From NCBI GenBank assembly GCA_003519685.1, contig DOWG01000245.1:1-15176 (forward strand): DNA of 15,176 nucleotides. Reading direction: 5' to 3'. Under the pieces are notes generated by a model, which had not been told where the DNA came from, did no database searches, and saw nothing but the letters and a program-made list of their open reading frames with translations. Positions within the stretch are counted from its first letter, which is position 1; each line of letters opens with the position of its first letter. A program made the position numbers and the translations under genes. Shown piece after piece: positions 11,591 to 15,176 of the stretch. The DNA comes from Lachnospiraceae bacterium (GTDB lineage: Bacteria; Bacillota; Clostridia; Lachnospirales; Lachnospiraceae).

Positions 11591-12787
11591 CTAGGATATC
11601 TCCAAGTTCTTCGAGATAACGGCATTGTATATAATCAATGCAACTGTTATTACTACTGCTATAATAACAACACTCATCCCGCCTAGGATCCCTACGGTAT
11701 CGGCTACGCTTCCAATAATTGCAGGCATTAAAACAGCTCCGAGCCCGGAAAAGGTTAGGAGGAAACTAAGAGCAAGAGGATATTCTTTTATAATTTCACC
11801 AACACTTGCCATCGTCGTTGGACACAGCCCCGCCATAAAGAATCCGACTCCAATAATTCCGGTAACAGCCGGAGCCATTGTCCGGCTAAACAGTAGAACA
11901 ATAAAGAAGATCAGGTACCCAAAAGCATTCAGTAACAACAGTCTTGACTTTTTTATCTTACTGGAAAGATAAGCACAAATCAGACGTCCGATTAGAATAG
12001 TAAGCCAGAGCAGACTTGCCATACTTTGTGCAAGATTTCCACTCATAATACCGGAGTCCTTAAAATAAGTTACCAGCCATCCATTAATCGCCTGCTCGGC
12101 ACACATATAGGAGAACAAGATTCCGCTGGCGGTAAGAAAATATTTATTTTTCAGGAAACCGAGATCTGCCTTTTTACGCTCTTTTGGCAGAGGAACATTA
12201 TTTGGTATCTGCATTCTTCCGTATACGATTAGCTCGGTCAGACAAAAGAAGGCTAAAACCAGCGCTGCGTAAATCCAGCCATCCGGATCATTTTTTGTAA
12301 AGAATAAAGCGATAAACGGAGATACCAAAGCGCCGACCGCGAAAATACTATGTAATAAATTCAATGCCCAGCCTTTTCCGGTTGCGATCTCATTGATCAT
12401 GGTGTTGTTAAAATTGCTGACGGCTCCCCGGTTCATGCCGGTCATGAAAAAAGCAAGCAACAAAAGGAATGGATTGCCGGTTAATGTCATTAATAGAAAA
12501 GCCAGGAAACCCATACTGCTAAACAGGAGAATGCTTTTCTTCCTGCCAAGGTATACCGGAAGGATGCCCCCTGTAAAGCTGGATACAAGATTTCCGACCG
12601 AATGAAATGAAAGCAGCAATCCGGCTGTCTGATAGTTGAGGTTATAGGTTGCTTTCATAAAAGGAAGGATTGCCCCAAGGATCAGAGCAAGACCGCCATT
12701 TACAAAAAACGTATAAAAACATCCAATAAATAATCGCTTTGTTGTTCGTGCCGTTTCCTTCTCATTAATTGAAGATTGAATGTCCAA
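11591..12787 (-). CDS. MFS transporter, probably for a sugar
   Basis: 398-aa integral membrane protein of the major facilitator superfamily with ~12 membrane segments in two halves. Landmarks are the N-terminal TM1 CFYTFFVNGGLALILGAILP, a loop 2-3 GILPVYLGRKKSILL (G-x-x-x-D/Y-RxGRK-like motif A, ~74-88), the charged central loop (KERKKADLGFL, ~200-212) and the second-half TMs. The start is TTG 12787 with SD AAAGGAGG 7 nt upstream; no ATG with an SD is nearby. It is 39 bp downstream of the GH27 gene on the same strand, so it most likely imports the galactoside that GH27 cleaves. It ends before the shared terminator at 11503-11547. Confidence 0.85.
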   Translation of the reverse strand: MDIQSSINEKETARTTKRLFIGCFYTFFVNGGLALILGAILPFMKATYNLNYQTAGLLLSFHSVGNLVSSFTGGILPVYLGRKKSILLFSSMGFLAFLLMTLTGNPFLLLLAFFMTGMNRGAVSNFNNTMINEIATGKGWALNLLHSIFAVGALVSPFIALFFTKNDPDGWIYAALVLAFFCLTELIVYGRMQIPNNVPLPKERKKADLGFLKNKYFLTASGILFSYMCAEQAINGWLVTYFKDSGIMSGNLAQSMASLLWLTILIGRLICAYLSSKIKKSRLLLLNAFGYLIFFIVLLFSRTMAPAVTGIIGVGFFMAGLCPTTMASVGEIIKEYPLALSFLLTFSGLGAVLMPAIIGSVADTVGILGGMSVVIIAVVITVALIIYNAVISKNLEIS

Positions 12788-12826
12788 ATGAATGCCTCCT
12801 TTGTAGTTTGACTATATTGAATAGAA

Positions 12827-14128
12827 TTAGCTTTTCTTTCGCAGCTGAAACAGCCTTGCTCCATGAATATCTACTTCCGTAGTAATCCTTTGCTGATACT
12901 CTCCCGCCGTCTCACCACTCCATAGATCAATCATCTCATATGTTCCCCTAATTCCGAGGTTCATGAAATTGATACCCGGTGCTGTCTTTGAAAAACCCGT
13001 ATTAAAGAAGGCTATGTACTTACTTCCGTCTTCACCGTCGCTTAGCCAGATAACCGTATCATAGCTTCGAAATACCTGTCTGGCACCGCGGGAGCATTTT
13101 AATAACCGCAGAACTTTTTCATTCGTCAGAAGATTAACTGTCCAATCATCCAAAGCGGTCAACTCAGATCCGATCATTAAAGGGGAACGGAAGATACACC
13201 ATAGCGTCATCATGGTAATTTGCTCATTTCTCGTAAAATTTGTATCTCGTTCGTTTGGATTATGCCCCGGTGTATTTATGCCAATCCGCCCAAGCGGAAG
13301 CATATCACAGTCCGGCCAGCAGCCTTCCTTAACAAATGGACTCCAGTCATTACAATAGTCAAACATGCGGTACAGCTGATCCCAATTGTCCCAGAAATCC
13401 CCCGTCATCCTCCACATATTCGCATACTCACTTAAATGCTCTGCCTCCGACAATACTGCCGGTCCCGGTGAAAGGCTTAATACCATCGGTCGTCCGCAGT
13501 GATCGATCGCCTTTCGTATCATTTCAATTTCTCTCCTCGCAGAATAAGGATCGTGCGGCTTATATTCGGTTACGCAGATATCGTCTACCTTTACATAGTC
13601 CACGGTCCACTGCGCATACAGCTCAAATAAAGAGTTATAATATTCCTGCGCCCCATCCGCATCCGGATTTACCCCATACATATCCGTATTCCAGGAGCAA
13701 ATTGAATAGGGATGGGCGATGTCCCTTGCCGTAGCGGTTGTTCCTTTGATAGCCGCAGCCTGATGTACCGCCTGTCTGGGAATTCCCCGCATGATATGAA
13801 TGCCGAATTTGAGCCCCAAGCTATGAATATAGTCTGCGATTGGTCGAAATCCCTGTCCATTTCCTGCTGACGGAAAGCGCTTCACCGCAGGGATCAACCT
13901 GGAGTACGAATCCATTTCCAATGGAAAAAAAGCATTATACTCGGTAGATTTTGCTCTGGGCTCGTACCATTGTATATCACATACGATGTACTCCCAGCCA
14001 TATTTCTTTAAATTTGTGCTCATATAATCGGCATTCTTTTTAAGAATTTCTTCCGTAACCGAAGCACCGTAGCAGTCCCAGCTATTCCACCCCATAGGCG
14101 GTGTTAAAGCAACCTGATTCTTATCCAT
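12827..14128 (-). CDS. GH27 alpha-galactosidase-type glycosidase
   Basis: 433-aa cytoplasmic enzyme of glycoside hydrolase family 27 (alpha-galactosidase; some members act on alpha-N-acetylgalactosamine or beta-L-arabinopyranose). The signature PPMGWNSWDCYG is at 10-21. A CDIQW stretch (50-54) corresponds to the family's DDCW. The likely nucleophile is Asp182 in DYVKVDD, and the likely acid/base Asp244 in RMTGDFWDNW. No signal peptide is present, so it works on imported sugar. The start is ATG 14128, with SD AAGGAGGAG at 14136-14144. A longer reading from 14188 would translate the SD itself as an Arg run and is rejected. Followed 39 bp later by the MFS gene, so the pair forms an import-and-cleave unit. 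Confidence 0.9.
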   Translation of the reverse strand: MDKNQVALTPPMGWNSWDCYGASVTEEILKKNADYMSTNLKKYGWEYIVCDIQWYEPRAKSTEYNAFFPLEMDSYSRLIPAVKRFPSAGNGQGFRPIADYIHSLGLKFGIHIMRGIPRQAVHQAAAIKGTTATARDIAHPYSICSWNTDMYGVNPDADGAQEYYNSLFELYAQWTVDYVKVDDICVTEYKPHDPYSARREIEMIRKAIDHCGRPMVLSLSPGPAVLSEAEHLSEYANMWRMTGDFWDNWDQLYRMFDYCNDWSPFVKEGCWPDCDMLPLGRIGINTPGHNPNERDTNFTRNEQITMMTLWCIFRSPLMIGSELTALDDWTVNLLTNEKVLRLLKCSRGARQVFRSYDTVIWLSDGEDGSKYIAFFNTGFSKTAPGINFMNLGIRGTYEMIDLWSGETAGEYQQRITTEVDIHGARLFQLRKKS

Positions 14129-14158
14129 TCTTCTTCTCCTCCTTCTGACTTTCTTATC

Positions 14159-14187
14159 ATTATATCCTATCCCCTCCAATTTTTCCA
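14159..14187 (-). promoter_or_regulatory. Promoter of the GH27-MFS operon
   Basis: A perfect -10 TATAAT (14159-14164 on the minus strand) lies ~25 nt before the SD. Seventeen bp upstream is TGGAAA (14182-14187), a weak -35. It directly follows the terminator of the EAL gene, so the two are separately transcribed. No clear cre site is seen. Confidence 0.55.
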
Positions 14188-14218
14188 TAAAAAAGGACCC
14201 TTTTAATGAAGAGTCCCT
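14188..14218 (-). terminator. Rho-independent terminator of the EAL gene
   Basis: On the minus strand AGGGACTCTT pairs with AAGGGTCCTT (10 bp, two G-U pairs, 6-nt loop), followed by a T-run (A-run at 14189-14194 on +). It lies ~75 bp after the EAL stop codon and just before the GH27 promoter. Confidence 0.75.
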
Positions 14219-14222
14219 GTGC

Positions 14223-14265
14223 GTGTATCCCCATACACTTTATTTTGAGAAAAGATTATCTTTTC
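14223..14265. promoter_or_regulatory. Two dyads between the EAL and GH27 genes
   Basis: GTGTAT-CCCC-ATACAC (14223-14238) and the perfect 17-bp palindrome GAAAAGATTATCTTTTC (14249-14265) lie in the 3' tail of the EAL transcript, 35-80 bp upstream of the GH27 -35. Either could bind a regulator of GH27, or fold in the EAL mRNA. No family match is recognised. Confidence 0.35.
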
Positions 14266-14293
14266 ATCAATAACTTTTTTAGCTAACCGTTTG

Positions 14294-15112
14294 TTAAACC
14301 GCAATCTCTTTTTTATATTTACAGACCTTTATCAGCCTGCCTAATTTGTCTTCCGGTATCGGAATGCATAGAAGAAAGCCTTGTCCTCTTTCACAGCAAT
14401 TCTGTATTAAGAAATCATATTGTTCCTGCATTTCAATTCCTTCGGCAACCACTCTGTAATCTAATTCATGCGCCATCGTAATCATGTTTTTTGTAATAAT
14501 TGCTTCCCTATTATTCTGCGATAGCGGCTGAATAAAGCTTTTATCGATCTTAATGATATCAACCGGCAATGTCCGCAGATGATTCAGCGATGAAAATCCG
14601 GTACCAAAGTCGTCCAAGGCTATTTTTATTCCTAGTTTTTTCAGTCTTTTTAATCGATCTGCCACGTAATTTAAATTAGTCAAATTCATTGTTTCTGTTA
14701 ATTCTATTGTTATTCTAGAATAATCCACTTTATAAGATGAAATAATTTTCTCTATTTTATTAAAATAGCATTCGCTTTCCAAGGTTTTACTTGACAAATT
14801 AATCGATAGTTCTAATTGGCTAAATCCGTCTTTTTCCCATTGCAGTTTTTGGCTCAGTGCCTTTTTGATAATCCATTGCTCTAACTTGTAAATCAATTTT
14901 GATTTTTCAGCCACCGGGATAAAATCCTCCGGTGAGATAAATCCGATCTCCGGCTGATACCATCGCACCAAAGCTTCAACGCCAACGATTTCAAGTGTTT
15001 TCAAATCAAACTCCGGCTGATAGTAAAGTGTGAACTCCTTCCGATCCAACCCTTTCTGAAGCTGATTGGCCATCTGAACCTGTGTTATGATATCGCTATA
15101 TTCCTTTTTCAT
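14294..15112 (-). CDS. Stand-alone EAL-domain c-di-GMP phosphodiesterase
   Basis: 272-aa cytoplasmic protein made almost entirely of one EAL domain, which hydrolyses cyclic di-GMP to pGpG. Motifs are the EAL box EALVRW (Glu46), NLS (Asn105), IELTE (~137), LDDFGTGFSSL (Asp167-168), IKIDKSFI (Lys188), AEGIE (Glu224) and GQGF (Gln244). The metal and catalytic residues all seem to be there, so it should be active. There is no GGDEF, PAS or membrane part. The N-terminus QMANQLQKGLDRKEFTLYYQP is the linker usual in fusion proteins. ATG 15112 with SD GGGAG 6 nt upstream is preferred over the longer TTG 15136, and a TAG lies in frame further upstream. The protein would lower c-di-GMP and so affect adhesion or motility. 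Its terminator is at 14188-14218. Confidence 0.9.
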   Translation of the reverse strand: MKKEYSDIITQVQMANQLQKGLDRKEFTLYYQPEFDLKTLEIVGVEALVRWYQPEIGFISPEDFIPVAEKSKLIYKLEQWIIKKALSQKLQWEKDGFSQLELSINLSSKTLESECYFNKIEKIISSYKVDYSRITIELTETMNLTNLNYVADRLKRLKKLGIKIALDDFGTGFSSLNHLRTLPVDIIKIDKSFIQPLSQNNREAIITKNMITMAHELDYRVVAEGIEMQEQYDFLIQNCCERGQGFLLCIPIPEDKLGRLIKVCKYKKEIAV

Positions 15113-15176
15113 ATCTTTCTCCCAAAATCCCATCAACTGGTTTGACTACATTTTATCCTATCAAAAACAAAAATAC

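Noticed and set aside
14129..14188. 20-residue N-terminal extension of the GH27 enzyme with an Arg run
   Set aside because: The Arg codons are the ribosome binding site read as protein; the SD points to ATG 14128.
1..15176. CRISPR array or complete insertion sequence
   Set aside because: No regularly spaced repeats with unique spacers, and no transposase gene, are seen in either strand.

Overview
The window looks like a low-GC Gram-positive (Firmicutes) chromosome, most likely a Clostridia / Lachnospiraceae-type genome. The grounds are strong AGGAGG-like ribosome binding sites, TTGACA/TATAAT promoters with 17-bp spacing, a tRNA-Gly without encoded CCA, and lipoprotein sugar transporters with no ATPase gene beside them. 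The genus cannot be fixed from the sequence alone.

Left third (1-3893): an AT-rich accessory region anchored on an intact tRNA-Gly(GCC) gene on the minus strand. The 24-bp 3' end of this tRNA is repeated twice more, at 2391-2414 (identical) and 617-640 (one mismatch), cutting the region into two stacked modules. Each module has a relic of a tyrosine-integrase C-terminus beside the att core, a conserved ~110-bp non-coding 'head', minus-strand cargo, and a conserved ~85-bp 'tail' with short direct repeats that resemble integrase arm sites. The tRNA-proximal module carries a PHP-domain phosphoesterase. The distal one carries an internally deleted CHAP-type pseudogene and an aminoglycoside/choline-type phosphotransferase. 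A third, diverged tail lies at the end of the PHP gene. Left of the array are the 3' end of an unrecognised coiled-coil gene and a promoter-plus-terminator unit without an ORF.

Middle (3894-4836): the tRNA promoter, a 13-codon scrap of an AraC-type regulator, and a small RsmC/YbxB-like methyltransferase.

Transporter operon (10563 down to 4870, minus strand): one strong promoter with a dyad over its -10 box drives six genes in order: two paralogous sugar-binding lipoproteins, a 119-aa unknown protein, two CUT1-type permeases, and a 164-aa single-pass membrane protein of unknown role. The ATPase is presumably encoded elsewhere, as is usual for systems served by a shared MsmX/UgpC-type ATPase.

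Right part (10690-15176): a repressor-site-like promoter reads into a short HIT-like fragment and a P-loop kinase. A ~97-bp inverted-repeat terminator separates these from a convergent operon of a cytoplasmic GH27 alpha-galactosidase-type enzyme and an MFS transporter with a TTG start. The last gene is a stand-alone EAL-domain c-di-GMP phosphodiesterase with all expected catalytic residues.

The strongest candidate for something unusual is the tandem, cassette-like att array at tRNA-Gly: shared ends, different cargo and only integrase relics. No tool was run, so all homology statements come from reading translations and motifs by eye.
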